Both the position numbers and the translations under genes were made by a program. DNA of 11,323 nt from Deltaproteobacteria bacterium (lineage in GTDB: Bacteria; Myxococcota_A; UBA796; UBA2385): contig WGAH01000934.1 of assembly GCA_015489145.1 (NCBI GenBank), positions 1 through 11,323 on the forward strand. The letters are read 5' to 3'. Positions 1 through 6,485 of this stretch are shown one piece after another (position 1 is the stretch's first letter; each line of letters begins with the position of its first letter). Below the pieces are notes generated by a model that was not told where the DNA came from, made no database searches, and saw only the letters and a list, made by a program, of their open reading frames with translations.

Positions 1-49
1 GGACGCCCGACCGCGCCGCGAGGGCGGGCCGGGGTCGCGATACCGGGCG

Positions 50-697
50 CTACAGCGCCTTCTTGCAGAAGAACCAGTCGGTGCAGTCGTACTCGCCCGA
101 GGCGAGGCGCGCGGCGGCCTCCTCGTCGGTGGCGGGGGGCGGCACGATGACCGGCTCGCCGGGCTTCCAGTCGGCCGGGGTGGCGACGCCGTGGGCGTCG
201 GTGGCCTGCAGGCCGTCCACCAGGCGCAGGATCTCGTCCATGTTCCGGCCGGTGCTCAGCGGGTAGTAGATCATCGCCCGCAGCACGCCCTCGGGGTCGA
301 TGACGAACACGGCGCGGGTGGCGGCGGTGCTCGACTCGCCGGGCATGATCATGCCGTAGGCGCGGGCGACGGCCTGGTCGAGGTCGGCGATGACGGGGAA
401 GGGGACCTTCACGCCGAACTTCTCCTCGATGAGCCGCACCCAGGCGATGTGCGAGTAGACGCTGTCCACCGACAGGCCGAGGAGCTTGACGCCGCGCTCG
501 GCCAGCGCCGGGGCGATGCGCGAGAAGCCGATGAACTCGGTGGTGCAGACCGGGGTGAAGTCGGCGGGGTGGCTGAACAGGATGAGCCAGCTCCCGCGGA
601 AGTCGGCGAGGCCGAGGCGGCCGTGGGTGGTGACGGCGGTGAAGTCCGGGGCCGGCTCGCCGAGGCGGGGCAGGCGGGGGGTGGCGGTGTCGTCCAT
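50..697 (-). CDS. Peroxiredoxin, Prx6-type (thioredoxin fold)
   Basis: This 215-residue thiol peroxidase would reduce hydrogen peroxide, organic peroxides or peroxynitrite in the cytoplasm. The N-terminal thioredoxin-fold domain carries the peroxidatic motif PADFTPVCTTE with Cys51, and the catalytic Arg is probably Arg128 in the segment TRAVFVIDPEG. The C-terminal half (about 150-200) has the extended arm typical of the Prx6/1-Cys branch. The last residues contain two more cysteines, Cys205 and Cys211 (YDC...FFCKK), as in archaeal Prx6-like enzymes that form an intramolecular disulfide; it may therefore recycle through a resolving Cys rather than act as a strict 1-Cys enzyme (inference). The ATG at 695-697 has a GGGAG ribosome-binding site on the complement of 704-708, 6 bases away. 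It diverges from oxyR and is a likely OxyR target. Length and motifs are complete for the family. Confidence 0.95.
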   Translation of the reverse strand: MDDTATPRLPRLGEPAPDFTAVTTHGRLGLADFRGSWLILFSHPADFTPVCTTEFIGFSRIAPALAERGVKLLGLSVDSVYSHIAWVRLIEEKFGVKVPFPVIADLDQAVARAYGMIMPGESSTAATRAVFVIDPEGVLRAMIYYPLSTGRNMDEILRLVDGLQATDAHGVATPADWKPGEPVIVPPPATDEEAAARLASGEYDCTDWFFCKKAL

Positions 698-795
698 GGT
701 GTTCTCCCGGTTGGAGGTCAGCGTCGCTGTCGCGGCGCACCCCTCCTGTCACCGGCTGGACCGCCCTGGCCCAAGACAACGTTCCTTTCGATTGG

Positions 796-810
796 ATAGG
801 CGAAGGCTAT
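796..810. promoter_or_regulatory. Candidate OxyR operator half-site in the prx-oxyR divergent region
   Basis: The sequence ATAG-GCGAAGG-CTAT is a perfect ATAG-N7-CTAT palindrome, matching the half-site form known for OxyR (ATAGntnnnanCTAT) in its invariant outer bases. It also fits the general LysR-type T-N11-A rule (T797, A809). Its right arm includes the A and T of the oxyR ATG at 809. A second half-site 22 bases away would be expected near 774-788, but only a degenerate AAG...CTT dyad (773-787) is visible. Binding here could repress oxyR and activate the peroxiredoxin gene on the other strand. No clear -35/-10 pair was found for either gene. Confidence 0.6.
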
Positions 811-1741
811 GACCCGCCGCGCCGCCCTCGACTTCAGCCTCCGCCAGCTCCAGTACGCCCTCGCCGTCGCCGAGGAGGGCGGTTTCGGCAAGGCGGCCCG
901 GGCCTGCGGGGTGTCGCAGCCCTCCCTGAGCGCCCAGCTCGCCCGGCTGGAGGAGGCCCTCGGGCTGCGCCTGTTCGAGCGCCACGCCCGGGGCGTGCAG
1001 CTCACGCGGGCCGGCCGCGAGATGCTGCCCCGGATGCGGGCCGCGGTGGAGGCGGCCGACGCGGTGGAGGGCGCGGCGCGGCTCCTCGGCGATCCGGGCT
1101 CCGTGACCCTGCGGGTCGGCGTCATCCCGACCATCGCCCCCTACCTGCTGCCCCGGGCCGTCGATCACCTCGCCCGCCTGCCGAGCCCGCCGCGCGTCCA
1201 CTGGCTCGAGCGCCAGACCGCCGTGTGCGAGGAGGAGCTGGCCGCGGGCGCCATGGACGCCATGATCATCGCCGACCCGCCCCGGCGGCCGAGCCTCGAC
1301 GCCCTGCGCCTGGGCTGGGAGCCCTTCTGGCTGGCGGTGCCCGAGGACCACCCCCTCCGCGGCCCGGTGTCGGTGGACGACGTGGCCGCCCACGAGGTCC
1401 TGCTCCTCGAGGACGGCCACTGCCTGCGCGACCACACCCTCAGCCTGTGCATGGTGCCCGGCGCGAAGGAGTCGCCCTACGAGGCCACCAGCCTGCCCAC
1501 CCTGGTGCAGATGGTCGCCTCGGGGCTGGGCACCAGCGTGCTGCCCCAGACCGCGATTCCCGTCGAGGCCGGCCGGGCGCGGGTGCGCGTGCTGCCCTTC
1601 GACGACCCGGGCATCGGCCGCACCCACTACCTCGGCTGGCGCTCGCGCAGCCCCGAGGCGCGGCTGGTGCGCGCGCTGGCGGCCCCCCTCCGCGCCGCCC
1701 TGGCCGAGGCCCTGGCCGACGGCGCGCCGGAGGCGGCCTGA
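809..1741 (+). CDS. oxyR: Hydrogen-peroxide-sensing LysR-family regulator OxyR
   Basis: A 310-residue LysR-type regulator. The N-terminal winged helix-turn-helix spans about residues 11-70 (GFGKAARACGVSQPSLSAQL then LFER). The effector domain runs from about 98 to 300 and includes GVIPTIAPYLLP, almost the same as in E. coli OxyR. The decisive motif is EDGHCLRDHTLSLC: Cys205 and Cys214 are nine residues apart, as are the redox pair Cys199/Cys208 of E. coli OxyR, and the flanking residues match closely. In that family peroxide oxidises the pair to a disulfide and switches the tetramer to an activating form. Two further cysteines (Cys33 in the recognition region, Cys140) are present. The ATG at 809 has only a weak AAGG 2 bases upstream, so initiation may be weak or near-leaderless. 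The neighbouring peroxiredoxin supports the call. Confidence 0.93.
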   Translation: MTRRAALDFSLRQLQYALAVAEEGGFGKAARACGVSQPSLSAQLARLEEALGLRLFERHARGVQLTRAGREMLPRMRAAVEAADAVEGAARLLGDPGSVTLRVGVIPTIAPYLLPRAVDHLARLPSPPRVHWLERQTAVCEEELAAGAMDAMIIADPPRRPSLDALRLGWEPFWLAVPEDHPLRGPVSVDDVAAHEVLLLEDGHCLRDHTLSLCMVPGAKESPYEATSLPTLVQMVASGLGTSVLPQTAIPVEAGRARVRVLPFDDPGIGRTHYLGWRSRSPEARLVRALAAPLRAALAEALADGAPEAA

Positions 1742-1768
1742 CCGGCGCCGGCCTCATGGGGACCGCCC

Positions 1769-1813
1769 GGGGAGCCGGGGATGGCCTCTGGCGCTCCCCC
1801 GGCCCGCGCCGGG
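1769..1813. terminator. Overlapping GC hairpins between convergent genes (possible bidirectional terminator)
   Basis: The 109-base gap between the converging ends of oxyR and the spermidine-synthase-like gene holds two dyads. One is a 7-bp stem GGGGAGC/GCTCCCC (1769-1775 with 1793-1799, loop 17). The other is a 6-bp stem CCCGGC/GCCGGG (1798-1803 with 1808-1813, loop CCGC). They share bases 1798-1799 and would compete. Neither is followed by a T-tract on either strand, so this is not a classical intrinsic terminator, and such dyads are common at this base composition. The position is the main support. Confidence 0.3.
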
Positions 1814-1850
1814 ATGCGCGCGGCGAGGGGGAGGAAGGGGAGGGCGCGCC

Positions 1851-3308
1851 TCACGACGCCCTCCCCAGCAGGCGACGAAGCACGATGGCGTCGGTGAGAA
1901 GCTCAACGGGAGCGCGCTCGTCGGTGAGCACCGGCCCCTGGCCCCGCCAGGGGCGCAGCACGGGCAGGCGGCCCCGCCAGAAGGGCGAGGGCCCCGCGTC
2001 CCGCGGGTGCGCGGTGGCGACGAGCATGGTGTTGCTGCCGGCGCCGGCGTCGGCCTGGCGCACCCGGGGGAAGACCGAGGCCAGGGTGGCGGCCACGGCG
2101 TCCACCACCTCGCGGGCCTCCCCGTCGCGGCCGATGTTGAGCATGACCACGCCCCCGGGCGCGAGGTGGTCGCGCAGCGCGACCATGAACTCCCGCGTCG
2201 CGAGCTGGAAGGGCACGTAGGGGAAGCGGAAGGCGTCGACGATGATCACGTCGTAGCGGCCGTCGTCCTCCTCCAGCCAGGGGCGGGCGTCGGCGACGTG
2301 GACCTCGACCTCCGGCGGCAGGCCGAACCAGCGCCGGCCCGCCTCGACCACCGCCGGATCCAGCTCGACGCCGACGATGCGCGCGTCGGGGTGGAGCGCG
2401 TGGAGCACCCGGGCGCTGGTGCCGCCCCCGAGGCCGAGGAGCAGGATGTCGCGCGGCTCGCCGGTGGCCGTCCAGGCGGCCGAGGCCCCGTAGAAGCCCC
2501 ACACCCCGTCGAGGGGCAGCGAACCGTCGAGGGGGAAGACCGACTGGACGGCGTAGCCCTCGCCGAGGAGGAGGCGGCGGTCGCGGGCCGTCTCGACCAC
2601 CTGGAGCACGTCGTAGGGGGTCTGCGCCTCGTAGAGGAGCCCCGGTCGCGGGTGCAGCGGGCCGCGCGGCACGAGGAACAGCGCCGCCGCCGTCGCCGCC
2701 GTCGCGGCGACCCGGGCCGGGCGGGAGGCGAGGCCCCGGGCTCCGGCCACCGCCAGCAGGCCGGCGCAGCCGCCGAGGGTGAGCCGGGGACCGAGCCAGG
2801 GGACGAGGACGATGCCGGCGAGCCAGGTGCCGAGCAGGCTTCCGAGGGTGCCGAGCGCGTAGACCCGCCCGGCGACGGCGCCGGCGGGGGCGCCCGGCGC
2901 GACGGCCCGGTCGAGGATGATCGGCCCGGCGGCCCCCAGCGCGAGGAGCGGGAAGGCGAGCAGGACCTGCACGACGGCGGCGCCGGTCAGCAGCCGGCCG
3001 TAGGCGCCGGCCCGGAACAGCTCCAGGCTGCCGCGCAGCACCGGCGGCACGACGAAGGGCAGCGCGGCGACGAAGGCGGCGGCGACGAGCAGCACGACGC
3101 CGAGGAGCGCCGGCCCCCGGGAGCGCGCCGCCAGGCGACCGCCGAGGAGCTGCCCCGCGGCCATGCTCGCCAGCACGGTGCCGATGATCGCGGCCCAGAC
3201 CGGGGTGCTCGTGCCGAGGAAGGGCGCGACGAGGCGGCTGGTGGCGAGCTCGGCCACCATGACGGCGGCGCCGACGAGGAAGGTGCTGAGGGAGAGGTAG
3301 CGCGACAT
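1851..3308 (-). CDS. Membrane-fused spermidine-synthase-like protein (MFS/SpdSyn fusion family)
   Basis: This 485-residue inner-membrane protein has about seven hydrophobic helices in residues 5-215, then a class I SAM-methyltransferase-like domain of spermidine synthase type (about 225-435). Visible motifs are the nucleotide-binding loop LGLGGGTSAR (291-300), the acidic VELDP at 314-318, VADARPWL (338-345) and YDVIIVDAF (352-360). The C-terminal LTDERAPVELL is also typical of the fused family. In true spermidine synthases the last catalytic loop reads D-[ST]-x-D; here it is Asp-Ala-Phe-Arg (358-361), so the second Asp is missing and polyamine synthesis is doubtful. The substrate is unknown. 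The ATG at 3306-3308 lies 3 bases after the stop of the upstream secreted-protein gene, which indicates co-transcription. The family call is firm and the reaction is not. Confidence 0.87.
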   Translation of the reverse strand: MSRYLSLSTFLVGAAVMVAELATSRLVAPFLGTSTPVWAAIIGTVLASMAAGQLLGGRLAARSRGPALLGVVLLVAAAFVAALPFVVPPVLRGSLELFRAGAYGRLLTGAAVVQVLLAFPLLALGAAGPIILDRAVAPGAPAGAVAGRVYALGTLGSLLGTWLAGIVLVPWLGPRLTLGGCAGLLAVAGARGLASRPARVAATAATAAALFLVPRGPLHPRPGLLYEAQTPYDVLQVVETARDRRLLLGEGYAVQSVFPLDGSLPLDGVWGFYGASAAWTATGEPRDILLLGLGGGTSARVLHALHPDARIVGVELDPAVVEAGRRWFGLPPEVEVHVADARPWLEEDDGRYDVIIVDAFRFPYVPFQLATREFMVALRDHLAPGGVVMLNIGRDGEAREVVDAVAATLASVFPRVRQADAGAGSNTMLVATAHPRDAGPSPFWRGRLPVLRPWRGQGPVLTDERAPVELLTDAIVLRRLLGRAS

Positions 3309-3311
3309 CGG

Positions 3312-3833
3312 CTACTCCTCGGCGTCGAGCGTCATGGCGCAGCTCCACTCCGACGTCTCGAGGACGAGGCACAGGAGCTCGAAGTGCTCGAGCGGCTCGC
3401 TTCCCGCGCCCGAGACGCAGTTGAGTTCGCGGTCCACCCCGTCGAGGGTGAAGCCGCCGTTGACGCTCACGCCCGACACGGTGTTGAGGCAGGTCTCCAG
3501 GCACTCCTCCGGCGCCGGCTCACCGGGCCGGGTGCTGCAATTGTCGTGGAAGCGGGTCACCTCGTAGCCCCAGGGGTCGAAGTCGCCCTCGACGACGCGC
3601 AGCGCAGGGGCCAGTCCTCCCGCTTCATCCTCCTCGAAGCCGAAGACGAACCGCCCGGAATCCGACACGGTCACGGTCGGGTCGTCGGTTCGCTCGCAGT
3701 CGAGGGTGTAGGCGTAGGCCGGCTCGATGGGCTGGTCGTGGCTGCAGGTGTAGAACGCGGCGTCGGTGTCCGCGAGCAGGATGGCGGCACCGAGGGCGAG
3801 GGCGAGGGCGCGGGCGGCGAGACGGGCCTTCAT
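3312..3833 (-). CDS. Secreted eight-cysteine protein of unknown function
   Basis: I do not recognise the family. The 173-residue product starts with a clear Sec signal peptide: MKAR, then an Ala/Leu core to about residue 21, with probable cleavage near residues 24-27 (TDAAF). There is no lipobox Cys. The mature part is acidic, ends Asp-Ala-Glu-Glu, and has eight cysteines, an even number compatible with four disulfides in the periplasm or outside the cell. Three of them cluster in NCSTRPGEPAPEECLETC. The reading frame stays open far upstream because of high G+C. The start is fixed by the ATG at 3831-3833 with GGAGGA on the complement of 3838-3843 (4-base spacer) and by the signal peptide beginning there. 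Its stop is 3 bases from the start of the membrane-fused spermidine-synthase-like gene, so the two probably form an operon. Confidence 0.75.
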   Translation of the reverse strand: MKARLAARALALALGAAILLADTDAAFYTCSHDQPIEPAYAYTLDCERTDDPTVTVSDSGRFVFGFEEDEAGGLAPALRVVEGDFDPWGYEVTRFHDNCSTRPGEPAPEECLETCLNTVSGVSVNGGFTLDGVDRELNCVSGAGSEPLEHFELLCLVLETSEWSCAMTLDAEE

Positions 3834-3937
3834 GGGGTCCTCCGGTGGGGTGGCGCGTGGCGCGACGAGGCGATGCAACCGGCGTGCCAGGACCACCCGT
3901 CTCGGCGGAAGCGCCGCTCGTTCCAGGCTCCGCCCGG

Positions 3938-3976
3938 CCCCCCCGCGCCGCTTCCCCGGGCGAGGGTGGGGGGGGG
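3938..3976. repeat. C7...G9 homopolymer tracts in a divergent intergenic region
   Basis: The 201-base region between the secreted-protein gene (minus) and the permease gene (plus) contains a run of seven C (3938-3944) and a run of nine G (3968-3976), 23 bases apart. They could pair as a G/C stem, and CCCCGGG in the loop is itself partly self-complementary. It lies about 58 bases upstream of the permease start. The tract could be a terminator-like or regulatory stem, a slippage site or an assembly-prone spot. I could not identify convincing -35/-10 boxes in this region. Confidence 0.4.
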
Positions 3977-4034
3977 CCGCGACACCGGGATCACGCCCGC
4001 GGCCCGCGCGATTAGAGGTGGGGTGGAGGTGGCC

Positions 4035-5348
4035 GTGGCAGCCGACCCGTCCTCGCGCGAATCCCGAGCCCGGCTCGGCCTCCCCGAACTCCTCGCCATG
4101 GGCGTCGGCGGCATGATCGGGGGCGGGATCTTCAGCATCCTCGGCCTCGCCGTCGCCGCCGCCGGAAACGCCGCCCCCCTCGCCTTCGTCGTCGGCGCGG
4201 TCGTCGCGAGCCTCGCCGGCTACTCCTACGTGCGCCTCGCGCTCGCCTACCACAGCGACGGCGCGAGCTTCACCTACCTCGAGCGCGCCTTCCCGAACTC
4301 GCCCAACGTCGCCGGCATCGGCGGCTGGACGGTGATCGTCGGCTACGTCGGCACGCTGTCGCTCTACGCCTTCACCTTCGGCGCCTACGCCACCCACCTC
4401 CTCGGCGGGCCGGAGGCGATGCGGCCGCTGCTCAGCGCCGGGGTGCTGCTGTTCTTCATGCTCCTCAACCTCCGGGGCGCCAGCGTCTCGGGGCGCACCG
4501 AGGACATCATCGTCGGCACCAAGATCATCCTCCTCGCCCTGTTCGTCGTCGCCGCCATCCCCTTCGTGCGCCGCGAGAACGTCGAGCCGGTCTTCGACAA
4601 GGGCCTCGCCTCGCCCGTCGTGGCCGGCGCCCTGGTCTTCGTCGCCTTCGAGGGATTCCAGCTCATCACGAACGCGGTGCTCGAGACGCGCGATCCCGCG
4701 CGCAACATCCCCCGGGGCATCTACGGTTCCATCGTCACCACCTCGCTGATCTACATCGGCGTCGCCTTCGTGGCCCTGGGCAACCTCGGCGCCGAGGGGC
4801 TGGTGAAGGCCGAGGAGTACGCGCTGGCCGCCGCCGCGAGGCCGGCGCTGGGCCGGGCGGGCACCCTCCTCGTGGACGTCGCCGCCATGCTCGCCACCGC
4901 CTCGGCGATCAACGCCACGGTCTTCGGGGCCTCCCGGATGCTCGCCGAGATGGCGACCAGCCGCCGGGTGCCCGCCGCCTTCAGCCACCGCAACCGCACC
5001 GACGTGCCGTGGCTCGCCGTGGTCACGATCACGGCGCTGGCCCTCGGCTTCACGGTGATGGGGAGCCTCGAGGTCATCGCCACCTTCTCCAGCCTGGTCT
5101 TCCTGCTGGTGTCGATGGCGGTGGCCGTCTCCAACGGCCGGCTCCGCGCCCGGACGCACGCCAGCCCGACCGTCGTCTGGCTCTCGGTCGCGCTCATGGG
5201 CGCGGCGGTGGCGCTGCTCGTCCGTCACCTCGCCCGGAACGAGCCCGCCACCCTCGGGGTGATCGCCGGCCTGTTCGCGGCGATCTCCATCGCCGAGGTC
5301 GTCTTCTTCGAGCGCACCACCGCGACGACCGAGCGCGGCGGGTCCTGA
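4035..5348 (+). CDS. APC-superfamily amino-acid permease
   Basis: A 437-residue inner-membrane transporter with about 12 hydrophobic helices, the usual number for the amino acid-polyamine-organocation superfamily. Helix 1 carries the substrate-binding glycine motif GVGGMIGGGIF (23-33). The segment NLRGASVSGRTEDIIVGTKI (145-164) and helix 6 FVAFEGFQLITN (202-213) are characteristic of the family. It probably imports or exchanges an amino acid; the substrate cannot be read from the sequence. Start choice: GTG codons occur in frame at 4023, 4029 and 4035. I chose 4035 because GGAGG at 4025-4029 sits 5 bases upstream; 4023, with AGAGG at 4014-4018 only 4 bases away, is the main alternative and would add four residues. 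The stop is 9 bases from the converging stop of the exchanger gene. A single-gene transcript is likely. Confidence 0.88.
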   Translation: MAADPSSRESRARLGLPELLAMGVGGMIGGGIFSILGLAVAAAGNAAPLAFVVGAVVASLAGYSYVRLALAYHSDGASFTYLERAFPNSPNVAGIGGWTVIVGYVGTLSLYAFTFGAYATHLLGGPEAMRPLLSAGVLLFFMLLNLRGASVSGRTEDIIVGTKIILLALFVVAAIPFVRRENVEPVFDKGLASPVVAGALVFVAFEGFQLITNAVLETRDPARNIPRGIYGSIVTTSLIYIGVAFVALGNLGAEGLVKAEEYALAAAARPALGRAGTLLVDVAAMLATASAINATVFGASRMLAEMATSRRVPAAFSHRNRTDVPWLAVVTITALALGFTVMGSLEVIATFSSLVFLLVSMAVAVSNGRLRARTHASPTVVWLSVALMGAAVALLVRHLARNEPATLGVIAGLFAAISIAEVVFFERTTATTERGGS

Positions 5349-5357
5349 GCCCGCGCC

Positions 5358-6224
5358 TCAACGCCAGGCGACGACGGCGAAGACGGCGTAGCCCACCACC
5401 ATCACGGCCCCCTCGGCCCGGCTGAGGCGGCGGCCGGTGACGAACATCACCGCGGCGAGGAGGCTCGCCGCCGCGACGGCGAGCAGGTCGACGTGGACCG
5501 GCGGCACCCCGGCGAGGGGGTGGACGAGGGCGGTGAGCCCGAGGATGCCGAAGACGTTGAAGACGTTGGAGCCGATCACGTTGCCGATCACCATGCCGCC
5601 GAGGCCCCGGCGGGCGGCGGCGAGGCTGCTGAACAGCTCGGGCAGGCTGGTGCCGATGGCGACGACGCTCAGGCCGATCACGCGCTCGTCGACGCCGAAG
5701 GCCTCGGCGATGTCCACGGCCCCGCCGACGAGGAGGTGGGCGCCGAGGGGCAGCGCGGCGAGGCCGGCGAGCACCTCGGCGGCGGCCCGGCCCGGCGAGG
5801 CGCCGGCGCCCGGCTCCCCGCCGACGCCGGCGGCGGCGCGGCTCGTGAGGCGCAGGGCCACCGGCAGCGCGAGGAGGAGCAGCGCCCCCTCGCCGCGGGT
5901 GACGGCGCCGTCCCAGGCGACGGCGGCCAGGGCGAGGCCGGAGGCGACGAGGACCGGGGCCTCGCGGCGGGAGAAGCGGCGGTCCACCGGCAGGGCGCCG
6001 GCGAGGGCGGACAGGCCGAGGATGAAGCCGAGGTTGGCGATGTTGGAGCCGACGAGGGTGCCCAGCACGATGCCGGGGGTGCCGCGCAGGGCGGCGACGA
6101 GGGAGGCGGCCAGCTCCGGCGCGGAGGTGCCGAAGGCCACGATGGTCATGCCGACGAGCATGGGGCTCATGCCCAGGCGAAGGCCCACGCGGCTCGCGCC
6201 GCGCACGAGCAGGTCGCCGCCCAC
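5358..6224 (-). CDS. Calcium/sodium antiporter, CaCA superfamily, YrbG-like
   Basis: An inner-membrane cation exchanger with the two inverted alpha-repeats of the family. Numbered from the GTG at 6222-6224, repeat 1 is GMTIVAFGTSAPEL (25-38) followed by GSNIANLGFILG, and repeat 2 is GLSVVAIGTSLPEL (184-197) followed by GSNVFNVFGILG. The Glu in each GTS-x-PE is the ion-binding residue. A variable cytoplasmic linker (about 128-146) joins the halves. The coordinates give the first conventional start codon, which yields 288 residues, but this GTG lies inside the first membrane helix (GGDLLVRGAS is its conserved end) and has no ribosome-binding site. The true protein very probably starts 16 codons upstream (see 6225-6283), giving 304 residues. 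It converges on the permease gene, with no terminator visible in the 9-base gap. Confidence 0.9.
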   Translation of the reverse strand: MGGDLLVRGASRVGLRLGMSPMLVGMTIVAFGTSAPELAASLVAALRGTPGIVLGTLVGSNIANLGFILGLSALAGALPVDRRFSRREAPVLVASGLALAAVAWDGAVTRGEGALLLLALPVALRLTSRAAAGVGGEPGAGASPGRAAAEVLAGLAALPLGAHLLVGGAVDIAEAFGVDERVIGLSVVAIGTSLPELFSSLAAARRGLGGMVIGNVIGSNVFNVFGILGLTALVHPLAGVPPVHVDLLAVAAASLLAAVMFVTGRRLSRAEGAVMVVGYAVFAVVAWR

Positions 6225-6283
6225 CGCGAGGAGGACGAAGCCGGCGAGGAGCGCGAGCCAGGACGTGAGGATGGGCGCCTCCC
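6225..6283 (-). other. Upstream extension of the antiporter gene with strong SD and ATC as apparent start
   Basis: Reading upstream of the GTG at 6224 in the same frame gives ILTSWLALLAGFVLLA, which completes a normal first helix of YrbG-type exchangers. The first residue of this extension is an ATC codon (complement of 6270-6272). It is preceded after 5 bases by GGGAGG (complement of 6278-6283), the best Shine-Dalgarno sequence in the area. No ATG, GTG or TTG occurs in this frame upstream before the frame closes. Either ATC is used as a rare start, as ATT is in infC, or one base was misread and the real codon is ATG. The helix match and SD spacing make the extension itself likely. Confidence 0.65.
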
Positions 6284-6328
6284 GGGGGACCGACCCCGCA
6301 CCCGGCCGATATCCCGCCGCCGGGGGAT

Positions 6329-6345
6329 GCCGGCCGGAGGCCGGC
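6329..6345. repeat. Perfect short hairpin in the antiporter/beta-helix divergent region
   Basis: GCCGGCC-GGA-GGCCGGC forms a 7-bp all-G/C stem with a 3-base loop. It lies about 57 bases upstream of the apparent antiporter start (minus) and 141 bases upstream of the beta-helix gene (plus). It is not followed by a T-tract. It could be a 5' leader structure for the antiporter or an operator dyad, but at this G+C content it may be chance. Confidence 0.35.
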
Positions 6346-6439
6346 GCTCCTCCTGCCGGTCATTCGCGCATTCCCCGTGCTTGGACCCGGATTCTACGGC
6401 GGCGGGACCTTTCGGGACGGCACCGGCGCTCCACCGGGC

Positions 6440-6445
6440 TAGGAT
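6440..6445 (+). promoter_or_regulatory. Possible -10 element (TAGGAT) before the beta-helix gene
   Basis: TAGGAT, one of the few AT-rich hexamers in this region, lies 40 bases upstream of the ATG at 6486. That would give a leader of roughly 35 bases carrying the GGAGG ribosome-binding site at 6475-6479. No good -35 box is found 16-18 bases upstream, and TTGGAC at 6381-6386 is too far away. The call rests on position and base composition only. Confidence 0.3.
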
Positions 6446-6485
6446 GGGGGCCCCGAGCCTCCCCCGGGGCCCGCGGAGGTCGCCG

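Noticed and set aside
1..49. Possible terminator or gene end downstream of the peroxiredoxin gene
   Set aside because: Only short 5-bp dyads (CGCCC/GGGCG) are present, with no T-tract. The stretch is too short to assign.
749..1627. Minus-strand open frame opposite oxyR
   Set aside because: His/Gly/Ala-rich shadow with no domain; oxyR on the plus strand matches its family along its whole length.
2007..4034. Plus-strand open frame running continuously into the permease gene
   Set aside because: The part before 4023 is Glu/Gly/Arg-rich antisense of the spermidine-synthase-like and secreted-protein genes. The permease domain starts only after 4035, where ribosome-binding sites and GTG starts are found.
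3834..5228. Minus-strand open frame extending upstream of the eight-Cys secreted protein
   Set aside because: The upstream portion is antisense of the permease gene and contains no recognisable domain. The signal peptide and Shine-Dalgarno sequence place the start at 3833.
6381..6409. TTGGAC as a -35 box for the beta-helix gene
   Set aside because: The hexamer 17 bases downstream is GGGACC, which is not a -10 element. The later TAGGAT is about 53 bases away, too far to pair with it.
5493..6485. Plus-strand open frame upstream of the beta-helix gene
   Set aside because: It is antisense of the antiporter gene with Asp/Glu/Gly-rich low-complexity sequence. The signal peptide and GGAGG fix the real start at 6486.
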